Source of the DNA: Diphasiastrum complanatum
Lineage: Eukaryota > Streptophyta > Lycopodiopsida > Lycopodiales > Lycopodiaceae
Reading direction: 5' to 3'
Length of the DNA stretch: 64,000 nt
Assembly: GCA_029204225.1 (NCBI GenBank)
Contig: CM055109.1
Span: forward strand, 21,758,317 to 21,822,316
Part shown: positions 46,201 through 57,826 of the stretch, one piece after another
Position numbering within the stretch: the first letter of the stretch is position 1
Layout: the number at the start of each line of letters is the position of its first letter
Position numbers and translations under genes: made by a program
Notes under the pieces: model-generated
Told to the model about the DNA's origin: nothing
Databases searched by the model: none
The model's input: only the letters and a program-made list of their open reading frames with translations

Positions 46201-49096
46201 AGATCTATGTACTATGAATATAAAGAATATTCAATAACCACAAGAATAGCTGAGCTCAAGTGCGATTGGAAAGTTTCAGTAAAGATGTCGTAACTTTTGC
46301 TTGCTTTGAGGCATCAACTAATAATTTAACAAAGTGTTTACATTCTTTTTTATCATTTGCAAGAATTTAAGGATATGCCTTTGCCGGGAGTGCCACCTGA
46401 AGACGTTGATCCCTCTGATGGCAAGAAAAGGAAATCTCATGACATATGGCGTTCAAATAAGAAACGAAAACCTTATGTAAGGAGGAAGTTATCTGAAATA
46501 CAGTCGCAGGTCAGTGTGTGTTTCTTCTAATTGCCTGTATTCTTCTGGTTTATTCAAAAATGTAGTTCAAATGGCATTCCTTGATAGCAGTCCTCTTATG
46601 TTTGCATTTCAGGAAAATTTGACTTCTGATAGCATTCTGAAATTGGAAGGAAACTTTGTGGGAAATAAAGGCAAGGGGGTCCAGAAATATAAGAAGACAA
46701 TGTCATCTCCACAAAATGCCCAACGTTTGGAACAGGAGTCTCATCTAGCAGCAGCCAATAAAAGCAATATGTTTGGAAAATCCAAAAAGAAAATGTTATC
46801 CTTGCATAATGTCCAGCATCTGGAACAGAAATTTCATGTTCTAAACAACAAAAATTTCAGCAAAAAACGATTGAAAAAGAAAAGCAGCAAGCTGTTTAGT
46901 CAACTATTGGCGGCACCAACAAGCTATCATGTGCTATCTAAGGATGCTACTGTGTTGCGAATGTTTCTAGATGAAGCTGAAAAATTGAAGGAAAAGAGCG
47001 AGGAAGAGATCAGTGAGCTACGCAACATTCTACTTAATAGGAGGTATCTTTCGACCCGGTTGGGTAGGTATCCAGATAAGGTCCTTCGAGTGTTTTTCTC
47101 TCTCTTGAGGAATCAAGACGCGCCTCTGAGCATTGGAAAGAATGAACTTATTGAGCTCTGTAGTAAGTGGAGCTGTAAGCACAAAAATTACTGGTGTTTG
47201 CTGGAAACAAAGCGCATCAATCTGTTCAAGAAGCAATTACTGAAGGCTGAAAAGGCTCAGATGGATCCGTGCTTATTAGATCTAATAGAAGCTTCAAATG
47301 AGAATGAAGATGAGGGAGAGGTACTTGATACGCCTTTTTCGCACAAGAGCAACTCGTCCAAAGATCAGCGGATGGAAGGTAATTATAATCAGAATCAAGA
47401 AATTCTTGAAGACCTGAACAGGCCTTTTTCGGCAACCATTGATGGCATGACTGCAGAGATTGTAAGAAATGAAGTGGGTCACCAAGTGAATGGTGATTTT
47501 GATGATCTGGCTACCAGGTTAGCCCGTGCAATCAATGGGGACTCTTTCATTCTGACTACTCAATCAGGTGGTCAGAATGTTTCGCTAGATAAGAGGCTAT
47601 TGTCTTCAAATTATGCAGAGAATGCAAAAATTGCAGAAGACTTTGGAAGTAATATTGAAGCCTCATACAGACAAATCCAGTCACAGATTTTTGGAAATTT
47701 AGGCGAGAATACAGGTTTGGGTGACAGAGAAATAATTGTTGCAGCAGAAGAGTTGGGGCCTGATCATGTTGCATCTAGCAATGCCTGTCATCCCAAAGAA
47801 ACTGCTTGGAAGGAATGCAGTGACATTGCTCTTCTGCCACAAGAAGTCAAGGATGGTGCGGATATTAAACCACAGGACAAGAAGTTAAAAGGTTCTGATG
47901 GGCCAGTTCAATCTTGTGGGTGCCAGATTTGCTTAAGAGACTCGACCTTTTGCTTTGGATGTGCTTGCAGTTTCTGTAGGACAGCTATTCAGCACAAGGA
48001 GAATTGGACCTTTACAAAGTGTCCTATTTGCAATCATCTTTGTCACCTTGAGTGTGCACTAAAATCCAGGAGAGCTGGGGTGGTGCCAGAACTAGGATTG
48101 GATGGCGAATATCTATGCCCTTGCTGTCTCGAGAAATCTGATCTGGTCCCATTCTGGAGGGATAGAGTGAAGGATGCACTTTCGTGTATTGACATGACTT
48201 TGCTACAGAAACATGTTACATCTGCAATACTCGTGTTGAATGGAACACACAGAGAAAAGTATGAGAACATCCACAGAAGCGTTATGGAGTTACACGACAC
48301 TTTACTTTATAACACTCCTTGCCCTGATTTGCATGCTATTTTGCATGATATTCAGGAAAAAATGGATAATTGTGCAGAGCTTCAGAATCACATGGGTGAG
48401 CTCTGACTATATTCTTATAGTATTGAGAGCTCTTTCCTTTCAATTTATTTAAAATACTGCAGTTAGACTTAATGAAGGAATACTTTTCTACTTAATTGAA
48501 GCAAAGATGATGCTTCTATGATTAATATGCAAGTTGTATTGAGTAGAGTCATGGCAAAGTTGTCTAATCTGTCAGAAGTTTGTGGTGATACAGGAAATTC
48601 AACTGGAGCAGATGCAAAAGATGCGATCTTAAAGGAAGAAGAGAAACTGTCAGAATGCCGAAAAAAGGCAGCACTGGACTTTGTGGAATGGCTTAGTGCT
48701 GAAAAAAATGCCGATACTCAACGAAGTTTTTTGAGAGATGTTACAGAGCTTGTGAAAAAAGCCGAAGAGAACGTAAGTATGAAAGCTGATCGAGCCAAAA
48801 CTTCCAGGGACGCTGTGAAAAAAGTAGAAAAACAGTTGTGTTTGATGAAACGCAGTTGCAGTGGTAAAGCACTTTCTCTTGAACAACTAGAAAACCAAAG
48901 GGCAGCATTGGATCTAGAGCTTTCAGAATTAGATAGTTTGCAGGAAAAAGTTAGCACCATAACCTCTGAATTGCAAGAAAGTTCAGCTAGGCAGTACTCT
49001 TCATTACTTGAGGAAGTCGAGAACCAAAGAAAAAGAGTGCTAGCCACTAAGGCTAGGTTGGAAGAGATGGCATCTACAATCAATTTCTTTACTTAA
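43273..49096 (+). CDS. MBD-like and OBERON-type PHD finger protein, 962 residues, four exons
   Basis: Exons 43273-43642, 46364-46509, 46613-48395 and 48507-49096 keep frame across GT-AG introns (2721, 103 and 111 bases). Start: ATG in GAGCTATGGCGG. Residues ~66-118 match a methyl-CpG-binding fold (PPGWLWKAGRRATDMYFCSP, TGEKFRAKHLLRAYL). Basic nuclear signals lie near 47-55 (KPKPKKRRP) and in exon 2 (KKRKSHDIWRSNKKRKP). Residues ~283-385 form a helical region (VLRMFLDEAEKLKEKSEEEI). Residues ~606-680 carry Cys/His pairs CGCQIC, CFGC, CSFC, CPIC, HLEC, CPCC, the layout of the PHD_Oberon domain (OBERON/TITANIA family). Exon 4 is coiled coil (about 767-962). Likely role: nuclear chromatin reader. 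I do not recall an MBD in characterised OBERON proteins, so the pairing deserves checking. Function is inferred from domains only. Confidence 0.85.
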
Positions 49097-50340
49097 AAGC
49101 ATCACTTCCATGTTTCAATGAGTGGCCTTTTAAGTTTTGAAGCTTAGTCCCTGCTGAAGTTTGGATTGCTAGGAGCACTGCAATGCATTCGACCTTGGCC
49201 CTCTAGTCTTCTAGAACATTTTTTACAATATGCAATGAGAGGTAGATAATGTAAATCCTGTTTGTCCATGCAGCTGTAGGTAATATGGTAGCTTTGTGAT
49301 TGTGAAGAATTTGTTTCAATCATCAAGTGATCTCTTTCAGAAACATTTGTTTTCCACCTGTTGTCACCTTCGGCAGATAAAATCTACTCTCTTACTAACT
49401 ATTGTTTGGCAAGTTTATTTGGGCTGTGTTTTTCATGTGTGTGTTTGCTCATCCTTAATATGGCTTTATGTTGTCATGAGTGAATTCTCCTTGGACCTTT
49501 ATATATTCTTGTTCTGTAAAAACTTCAGAAACTTCATTCTATTGCATGCCAATGGTGGATCTGAGCCACATCTTCATTCATGATGGTCAAAACTTATTTT
49601 GTTGTTATGGGAACTGTGATTGGAGTTCTCTAGAAGCCTCATGTTTGATATTTGTGCTATGTCTGAACTCTGAAGTTAATTTTGTCATCTCAAAGGTTTT
49701 CTTTTAAGAACATGTGTACATGTTCAAAGTAAATCTACCCTTGTAAAAGTAGATACACTAGATGCAGCATTCTGCTGTAAGATGATTTTGAATATTTCTT
49801 ATCGTTATAAGCCTCCAGTCTGATTTGTTTCTATAGAAGTACATTATTGGAGCTAAACACAGCCTCCTGTTTGATGGTTTTCAATGTCGAAGGTTTCAAT
49901 ATAAACTATTCAACTGTCACTGAAGACTATGTCTGGAGGATTTTTCATAGTTATCAATAAAAGCATCGATCCCACCCTTTAGTGTCCATATCCTACTCAA
50001 TACTACAATACCTAATTTCAAAGTTATTGGAGGTGAACCTTATAAATCTAATCACAAGGAGAATAGTCAATCTAAGAAAGATATGCACACTGATAATCTG
50101 CTCTTTAACAAAATGAAAAATTAGTCACAAGATCAGGCATTTATGTTGACGTCCAGTATTTCCATCTAAAGAATCTGCCTCATTTTATATCTGACATAAA
50201 ATGGTTTTCGATTGGCTGGTTAGTACTTTAATTTATCAAATTTCATGTAATTGCCTTTCTTACACATCATCGGGTTTGGTTCCATGTTCCTGCCTGGGGA
50301 CTTTTAGGCTTAGTCCAACATTTATGCTTGTGCAGTCATG
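49097..50340. other. 3' flank of the MBD-PHD gene
   Basis: Probable 3' UTR and downstream DNA. Several short ORFs show no recognised features. An AATAAA lies near 49957, far from the stop. Confidence 0.4.
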
Positions 50341-52953
50341 ATTGAGCAGTTTCTAATTTGGTGCAGGCCATCAGGCCATCATAGTGGCTACAAGGTATGT
50401 TCTTTCTTCAGTCATGTATCTCCAATCCCATTTTGCTATAATTTAGTTAAGTTAGAATTCAAAGTTAGCACTGTGATAGTGCACTTGAGGGGGGTCCTAT
50501 AATTCTTCTACCGTATCTCATGACCTCTCTTTCCTCTCCTTTTACTAAGCTTGTGAACTTGTACCCTGCGTAAAGCTAATCATTTGTAGGCCTTATTCCC
50601 AAAAGCATCCCCTCTCAAGTGCTGGGCTGTTATTCATTAAGTTCCTCTGCTGCTGGGCTATGTGCATGGGTGTATCTGCACAAACATAACCAGTCTTGCT
50701 GGGAGAAGTTGATTCATGAGCTGCACAATGCAGCTTCCACTTCCAAGGCCTTCTCTATTGCTATTGCTTTTCGAAAAAATGTGGAAATAAGTTTGACAGG
50801 CTCATCAATGCTGTATTTGAGCCCCTTAGATAGAAGAAGAGTGACCATTTGGCTAGAAGATAGAAGAGTTGAAAGTCAGGGCTGCTCAATGTTTTGAACC
50901 ACATTGAATGTTGCTGTCTAAAAACATTAACTAAATGAGATACCCAACAATTCTAATCAGTTTTTTTTTCCTCGTGAAGGTGCAATGGGGAGTATCGTCC
51001 GTTACTTTGCCATGGTAACAGCAAGCTATTGTGACATTTAGCTAAAAGCTCAAAGTGTCACTGATATATGAGTCCGAGCATCAAAAGAAGTGCATCAAAA
51101 AAAGTATATTTTTTTGAACTTTCTAATTTACAAAAAATGCAATCTTTGTTCACTAAATGATTCCACCATACACTAGAATATTTTGTGACAAATTGGTATG
51201 TGTTCAAGTTACGTATATTTCAGACACTGAGAGGAACAATGGTAAACTATGTAATGCAAGCATTCAACAAATGAGAATGGAGATCTTTCCTAGGACAACC
51301 CTCAAGGGGAAATATACTAGAACGGATTATATTGTGGGTGCTAAAGAAACCTAGTGCAACATGTAGTTCCCACTACTTTTTAGTTGCCCCGCCTAGTGAA
51401 TGTGTTATATGGGTCTGTCCATAACGATCGCCTAGGACCTTGACATTGGCATTCAACATGAAGCCTTTATAACACATTCAAAGTGTTGAACATATTCAAC
51501 AAGTACTTGTCTACTTGGCAATTCTTTCCAAATTTGAAGGTTGTTGGAGATGGTGACTCCTACAATTGAAGTTTCAATCTCCATATACTGGCCATCACCC
51601 CTTGGGTGGTTGAAGTTGCCTAAATCTTGATCTTTCCTTTCAAGTTCCTCGATCTCTAGTGGCTATAGTATGACCCATTTCTAACTACTACCTTAATTTT
51701 GTTGTCCCTACCTCTTGCTTGTACCACACCATGTTACCAAGCTTGGCATGAATCATAGTAACTCATTGTTGACTCATTTGACTTTAGATAAAAATCCTTG
51801 TGCAACTCCACCAATTTCTTTTAACCTCTTTTGATGCACTACCTTATGCTTTTTTACATTCGATTGCCTCCATGCCTTCAACTTCCTTTATATCTGTTCC
51901 TTGCTTTACAATTTTCTCAATGTTAACATCTTTTGGTAAGTGGCTTGTCCACAACGTGATTTGTCTTTTTAATCCATCCTACTAGATTGGACGGCTTCTT
52001 CTTTATTATTGATGCATTTTTATGAATGATTTTTAGAGATGGGTAAGTTTTATCAATTTGTTCTTATCAAATGTCATACTCAACTTTCATGCGGTTTTGC
52101 TCTTCAATGGTGAAGTAGATGGTTTTGTCTTCAGCCTCATTAGTGTGAAGCTTTTAGGATTTTGATCTTTCACTTTGCTCTTCTACTTCTTGAACACTAA
52201 TGTTTTCACTCCACCCAACCTTGAAAGTATTTAAGAAGAAGTCTCATCACTCTTCTTCATTGGGTCACCTATTGTTGATTAGTTTTCGTCCTTTTGGATT
52301 TGTTTTGACTCCACCGCTATTTAGTTACTAATTTGTTCATCATTGAGTGATGGGAACGTCTTGCTCTTATTCAATTTTGTTGGCTTAGTCTTATTATTGT
52401 TGATGCACATGTGCTAGCATTTCCACTCTCTCACTTATCTTTTTAGACTTTTTGGCCTATTGTATTGAGGTACATGCATTGGATGTGACCATCTTGTGTT
52501 TCTTTGTCACCTTTCTACATGTTTGACTGATGATATAGTAAAAAATGTAGGCACAAAGATCTTCAAGTTCATAATCCCTTCAAGTTTTCTATTATCTATA
52601 TTGCCAAGTAGTTTGTGATAGATAATTGTGGCTATAGTAGCCACAAAAGGGCTATCATCATGAGGCTCAAAGTGTCTCAATAATGTATGATTCTTTCATG
52701 TGAAGTAGTTTATTGGCTCTAACTTTTGAGGATAGACTCTCTCTTTTTGTGATAACCATTAGCATTAAAATGCATCTTCAAACTAGACACAACTGTTAGT
52801 TGACAAAGCGAGGGTCTCTTGCTCAATATATATATAGAGGCAAGACGATTAGGGTATGTTGGTGATAGGGGGTGGAAGAGGGGCGTGCAAGATTTGGCGA
52901 GGTTTCTCCCTCCTCTCATTCGAGGGATTCAAAAGTAGATTGGGAGGAAGGAG
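50341..52953. other. Unassigned region with weak coding traces
   Basis: An ORF at 50619-50897 (MLGCYSLSSSAAGLCAWVYL...) is unrecognised. The minus strand at 51800-52200 reads broken text such as DKPLTK..NIEKIVKQGTDI KEVEGM, which could be an old element, but I cannot assign it. Otherwise AT-rich. Confidence 0.35.
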
Positions 52954-53396
52954 CTCATCATTTGATTTGTACATGCTACTTACTGAATCAATCTATCTTC
53001 TTATTGCGTTCAATATTATGTCAGAATGTATGCTTCTTTGTAGTCATTTGTAACTAATAAATCTCTTTTTGTTTTGTTTGATCTGTTGAAAACTTCAACA
53101 CTGCAATATTCTATACATCATTTCGCATTCTAAAATTTTTGGCTACAAAATCACTTTAGTACTAATGATTTCAAAGTTAGTTGCTAAAAGATTGGACATG
53201 ATTTCTGGCATTATAGCTTTGTTCAATGACTGATGGGCGTAGTCATGCACTAGGAAAGAAGTCTCATTCCGTTGCTCTCGATAGTTCGGCCATATTGATA
53301 AACTTACTTTCAGATGTTTGTCTGAAACAATATGCTCCGACAACTATTTTTTTGTGATAATCAAAGTGCTATTGCTTTATCAGCCAACCCTAGATA
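52954..53396 (+). pseudogene. Scrambled copia piece: LTR-tail DNA followed by an RNase H fragment
   Basis: 52954-53290 matches 32375-32740 (TGATTTGTACATGCTACTTA, TTGCTAAAAGATTG, GGCGTAGTCATGCA). 53298-53396 matches 31585-31682, the RNase H part of the same element (CTTTCAGATGTTTGTCTGAA, TTTTGTGATAATCAAAG, AGCCAACCCTAGAT). In the intact order RNase H comes before the LTR; here the order is reversed, so this is a rearranged copy. Confidence 0.85.
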
Positions 53397-54035
53397 TTCA
53401 CCGCAGCGGATAGACCCTGAGAAAAGAAAAAATTTAAAAGAAAAATTTAAAAGAAAAATTTTATGATTTTTTTTTTCAATTTTTCTTTCATGAAAAAACA
53501 ATAGTTTTATTTTCCCTTGGAAACCTTGAAATTGGTTCTGAGTGGGAGTCCATCCGCCAAGGCGGATGGACCCTGAAATTGTTTTTTTTTTTTTTAAAAG
53601 ATGTTTTCAATTTTTTTTAAATTTTTCTTTCATGAAAAAACAATATTTTCATTTTCTCATGAAAAACTTGAAATTTATTTTGAGTGAGGTCCACAGCGAA
53701 TATTTTCATTTTCTCTTGGAAAGCATATTTATGAAAAAACAGTATTCTCATTTTCTTTTGAAAAATTTGAAATTGGTTATTAGGGGGGTTTCATTTATAA
53801 TTTTATTTTATTTTTCTCAAAAACATAACAATGTTTCAAGAGATGCCCTAAGCACATAGCACACCTTTTCCCAACACATTTTTAAAAATACATATGTATC
53901 TTGTAAACAAGAATAAAAAATGACCTTTGAAAATGATTTGCAACGACTTCAAGAAAAGTTGTTCAAATTCTAGTTTGGATTAAAATAACAATGATCAAAA
54001 TAGTTGAGCTTATATAGTATTTTTAAGCTGTATAC

Positions 54036-54400
54036 AACTCATCAATCCATGTCTACGTTTTTCATTTTATTCTTGTTTGTGTACAGCTCATCAATCCATG
54101 CTTGTGTTTCTCGATTCTTCACAACTCATCAAGCAATGGTACGTTTTTTGTTTTTTTATTTTATTTTTGTACAGCTCATCAATCCACATCTGCGTTTCTC
54201 AGTTCTGCACAGCTCATCAAGCCATGGTACGTTTCTTATGAACCTATGTCTTTATTTTTTAGTTCTATAGTGCTCATAAAACTAAGCTACATTTCTCATT
54301 TTTCTCTTATTGGTGTACAGCTCATCAATCCATGTCTGCTTCTCAGTTCTGTGTTGTTCAATAAGCCATGGTACAGCTCATCAATCCAAGCCGAAATTTC
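54036..54400. repeat. Minisatellite with CAGCTCATCAATCCATG units
   Basis: About eight variants of (T)ACAGCTCATCAATCCATG followed by TCTGCGTTTCTCAGTTC are spaced 35-65 bases apart. ATGGTACG recurs after several units. Degenerate. Confidence 0.85.
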
Positions 54401-55934
54401 TCATTCATTTTATTTTTTACGTCATCTTGTGATATTGAATAAACTATATAAATAGTGTATGGTTCAAGACCTCTTAGTTGAACACCATATATTTTGAACC
54501 TACCTCATTGCAATACATACTTGTCTCTTTGATTTCTTTAGATTGTTCGATATTTTCAAAATTAAAAGAGCTAGATAGAAGAGGGAGGTGAGGAGGCTTG
54601 AACTCCCATTCCATCTGTCGCGTAAGACGAAGGAGTCCAAGCCCCACCTTATTTTAGGTTTAGGACTTTTAGATTCTTAAGCGAGGTGCATAGATAGCCC
54701 CCCTCCATCTGCCACTCCCCCCAAAGATTTATTTTTTAAATTTGAGTACAAAGTTCAGAATTTTATGGTTTTCTCTTTCTTCCAAATTTTTTATTTATAT
54801 TTTTTCAAAACTTTTAATTTCATTCGCCACGACGAATGGGTTCAATCCATTTAAAAAAAAAAAAATGAATTTAGCCGCGTGACAGATGGAGTAAGTATAT
54901 TTGTGTTTTCTGATTTTTTGACTTTCAAAAATTCTGGCTTTCGAAAATAGTAAAAAGATAATATTTTTTTTTCAAAACAATTTCAAAAAAAAAATGGACT
55001 CAGAACCAATTCTTTTTAAATACAAAAAAAAGGAACAGCCATCTGCCGCGGCGGATGGACTTCAACGTTTTTTTTTCTAGTTTTTTTCATTACTGTTTTT
55101 TTCAAACATATTAAAAAAAAATTAATCTTCTTTTTTTGCATAAAAATAATGAGGGAGCTTGATCCCCCTCCATCAGACACATGTCATTGTCTTGTTAATC
55201 TCATAAATTTTTTTTTGAAAATGACTCATTGGAAAAATCATAAATATAGGGAGTCCTGAAGGTAAATTTCGTTTATTTGCAAGGTTGCCAAAGTTTTCTT
55301 GTTATTAAAGTGATTTTTTATTTTCTGACTTTCGAAAAATTCTGCCTTTCCAAAGTGGTAAGAATTTTTTATTTTTTTCCATAAATATTTTAAAAATAAT
55401 AATGTGTTCAAAACAAATTCTTTTTTAAAAAAAATAACAAAAAAGAAGGAACAACCATTCATCACGGGACGGATGGATTTCAACATTTTTTGAAAAAAAA
55501 ATGAAAAATGAAATTTTCATCCGCCGCAGCACACGGATTTTAATTTTTTTTTTTTTAATTTAATCTTGTTTTTTTGCAAAACAATAAATGGGGGGAGTTT
55601 GACCTAAGTTATTTTGAAAAATGATCCATTGGGAAAATCATAAATATAGAGAGTCTCGAAGGTAAATTTTCATTTGTTTACAAGTTTGCCAAAGTTATCT
55701 TGCTATCAAAGTGATTTTTAATTTTCTGACTTTCGAAAAATTTTGTCTTTTAAAAATGATAAGAAGCTTCTGTTTTTTTTTTTTCCAAATTTTTTTATTT
55801 AAAAAATGTATTCAGAACACATTTGTTTTCAAAAAAATACAAAAAAAAAAAAATTGTAGCCATCCACCGCAACAAATGGCCTCCATCCGCTGCGGCGGAT
55901 GAACTTCAACATTTTGTGTGTGTTTTTTTTAAAC

Positions 55935-55968
55935 GAAGATTCCATCCGCCGCGGCGGATGGAATCTTC
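55935..55968. repeat. Perfect 34-base palindrome
   Basis: Left arm GAAGATTCCATCCGCCG is followed with no spacer by its exact reverse complement. Core CCGCGG. It could extrude as a cruciform or fold as a hairpin if transcribed. Confidence 0.97.
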
Positions 55969-56274
55969 AACGTTTTTTTTTTTTTCAATGAATTTTTCAC
56001 TTTTTTTATCAAGAAAAAACAATGAAATTTCTATCTGTTGTGACAGATGAAAATTTCAATGTTTTTTATCTTTTTGAAGAAAAGAAAAAAAAAATGAAAC
56101 TTCCATCCGTCGGGGCAAATAGACTTCATCGTTTTTTTTTAAAAAAAATAAAAAAGAAAAAGAAAAATGGATTTAAAAACTTTATTTTTCAAAAAAAATA
56201 ATTGAAGCTTGCCACTGATTTTGTACTTTTTATAATGACGACTTTGTATCATCTTCATTTGGACATTCATATTG

Positions 56275-57790
56275 ACTTGGTACCTTTATAGAAAAGAGGA
56301 GTCAAAGGATCATCAATATCTGCTGAGGAGCATCTACGTTATAGGGGCATAATGGTTTATTGAGATATTGTGAAAGATTGAGAAATTATGGACATACATT
56401 TTTAATGTAGAGGATTCAGTTTTTGGAGAGTCACATCAGATCTATGTCCTCCTACAATCAAGAGAGAGAGAGAGTTTTTTACAAAAGTTGCAGCAAGAAA
56501 ATGTAGAACTTCGAACAAAATATGGGTCATCAAAAAAAGATATTTCAGACATTAGATTTGAATCTGAACAAATGCAGTTACTTTGCAACTATTCATTTTG
56601 AGAATTTACAGTTACTGAAAGATTTGAAAATATTAAATAAGAAAGCTAAAAACAAGAAACAGAAGTGACAATCTTGTAAGGATATTCAAAATCTTTTGAG
56701 AGGAGGTTACCGAAACAAAAAGATTCGTGCATTGAAGTAGGTATTTTGTAATTTATCTCAGATGTTTAATTGAATTTGCTTATGTATGTTTGTTTTCTAA
56801 TCTATTTTCTCTCAATGCAGATATGCATTGGTTGCAAATCGAAATATCAGAGATAATGATTCAATCGGAAAGACATTAGAGAGCTTGATGATAGACATAC
56901 AAAAATTAAATAAAACTATAATGCAAGGTGTTTGTGATTCTGTCGGTATAAGCAGATAAGCATATGATACAATTTTTAAACTTATCAGAGAAGCATTTAA
57001 GCAAGTTTGTATTAAAAATGTTCATCTTCCAAGGTCATATCATTTGAAACATGAGAGAAGTAGCTTAAATATGGAATGCATAAGATTATAGTCACTCCAT
57101 TTCATATTGAAGAGACATATCAAACTAAAGGAAGATCCTACAATGCATCAAATAACCTATTTGTGGATGTAGATCAGTATCAAAGAGCATATGGATGGTG
57201 TATAGCTCAATGTACATGGAAAAGGAGATTTCATTATGAAGTGAAAATGCATGTATAATGTTTCTCATGGAGCCACATCTAAGAATCCATGTATATACTG
57301 CATGAAACTGGCAAAAGATGTTACAAGAAATACAAATATAGCAAGAGAAAATTTGGATCCAAATTGGAAACATGTATTGCCTATTCCATTGAAAAATGTA
57401 CATATTTGTACTCTTCATGCAGAGGTGAGAATAATAGAGAAACTCGTTTATCTTCACATATTATTTGCTTGGAATACCAAGCCAACATCATCATCAAAAC
57501 AAGCCATCTCTAGATTAAAAGATGTTCTATCGAAAGGAGGACTTCACAAGGGTCATGTGAAAATACAAAAAGATGAAAAACTTTCAGAAAAGATTGGAAA
57601 TTTGCCATGTAAGCCAAGCATAGGAGCAAAAGCATGAAGATTTTTTTCAAACCACACAGGTAAAGCATCAAGTATTGCACACTTTGTTTGGAAGAAGATC
57701 ATTGCTATAACTCAAGATTTTGGGGTTAGAGATACAAATAGACTACAGAAAGTTGATGTGTGAAAAAAATTAGACAGTACGATTAAAATC
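56275..57790 (+). pseudogene. Copy B of the unrecognised spliced gene family
   Basis: Collinear with copy A (7169-8663) and extends further. Segments: KRGVKGSSISAEE (about 56296); YCERLRNYG (about 56364); coiled coil LQQENVELRTKYGSSKKDIS (about 56487); ILNKKAKNKKQK (56630-56667); DIQNLLRGGYRNKKIRALK (56680-56737). An intron (GTAGGT...ATGCAG) follows at the same codon position as in copy A. Then YALVANRNIRDNDSIGKTLE, VCDSVGIS..AYDTIFKLIREAFKQ, IIVTPFHIEETYQTKGRSYN ASNNLFVDVDQ (57079-57180). Further on: VSHGATSKNPCIYCMKLAKD, WKHVLPIPLKNVHICTLHAE, VRIIEKLVYLH (57255-57455), GGLHKGHVKIQKDEKLS and PCKPSIGAKA (57535-57637), then FVWKKIIAITQDFGVRD. There are several stops and shifts. No family recognised. 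Confidence 0.6.
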
Positions 57791-57826
57791 GTAAGAAAAA
57801 ATATTTTACAAATACAGAGAAGCATA

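Larger units (their letters stand above)
53396..56125. repeat. AT-rich tract studded with CpG-rich palindromes
   Basis: At least ten sites related to CCATCCGCCGCGGCGGATGG are set in poly(A)/poly(T)-rich DNA: about 53396, 53549, 54608, 54821, 55039, 55455, 55518, 55860, 55883, 55935, 56032 and 56101. The best, 55935-55968, is a perfect 34-base palindrome. From about 54880 three degenerate units of ~400 bases can be aligned (starting near 54880, 55200 and 55611), sharing TTTTCTGACTTTCGAAAAAT and GGAACAGCCATCTGCCG-type text. Similar text is inverted near 53520-53580. No ORF of note. Confidence 0.85.

Noticed and set aside
47030-48300. Several minus-strand ORFs of 60-85 codons within exon 3 of the MBD-PHD gene
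   Set aside because: They are shadows of the real plus-strand frame; none has a recognisable motif.
50619-50897. 92-codon ORF after the MBD-PHD gene
   Set aside because: No domain, no conserved neighbour and no splice context; kept only as an unassigned region.
53542-56050. ORFs rich in Phe and Lys
   Set aside because: They come from poly(T)/poly(A) runs in the palindrome tract.
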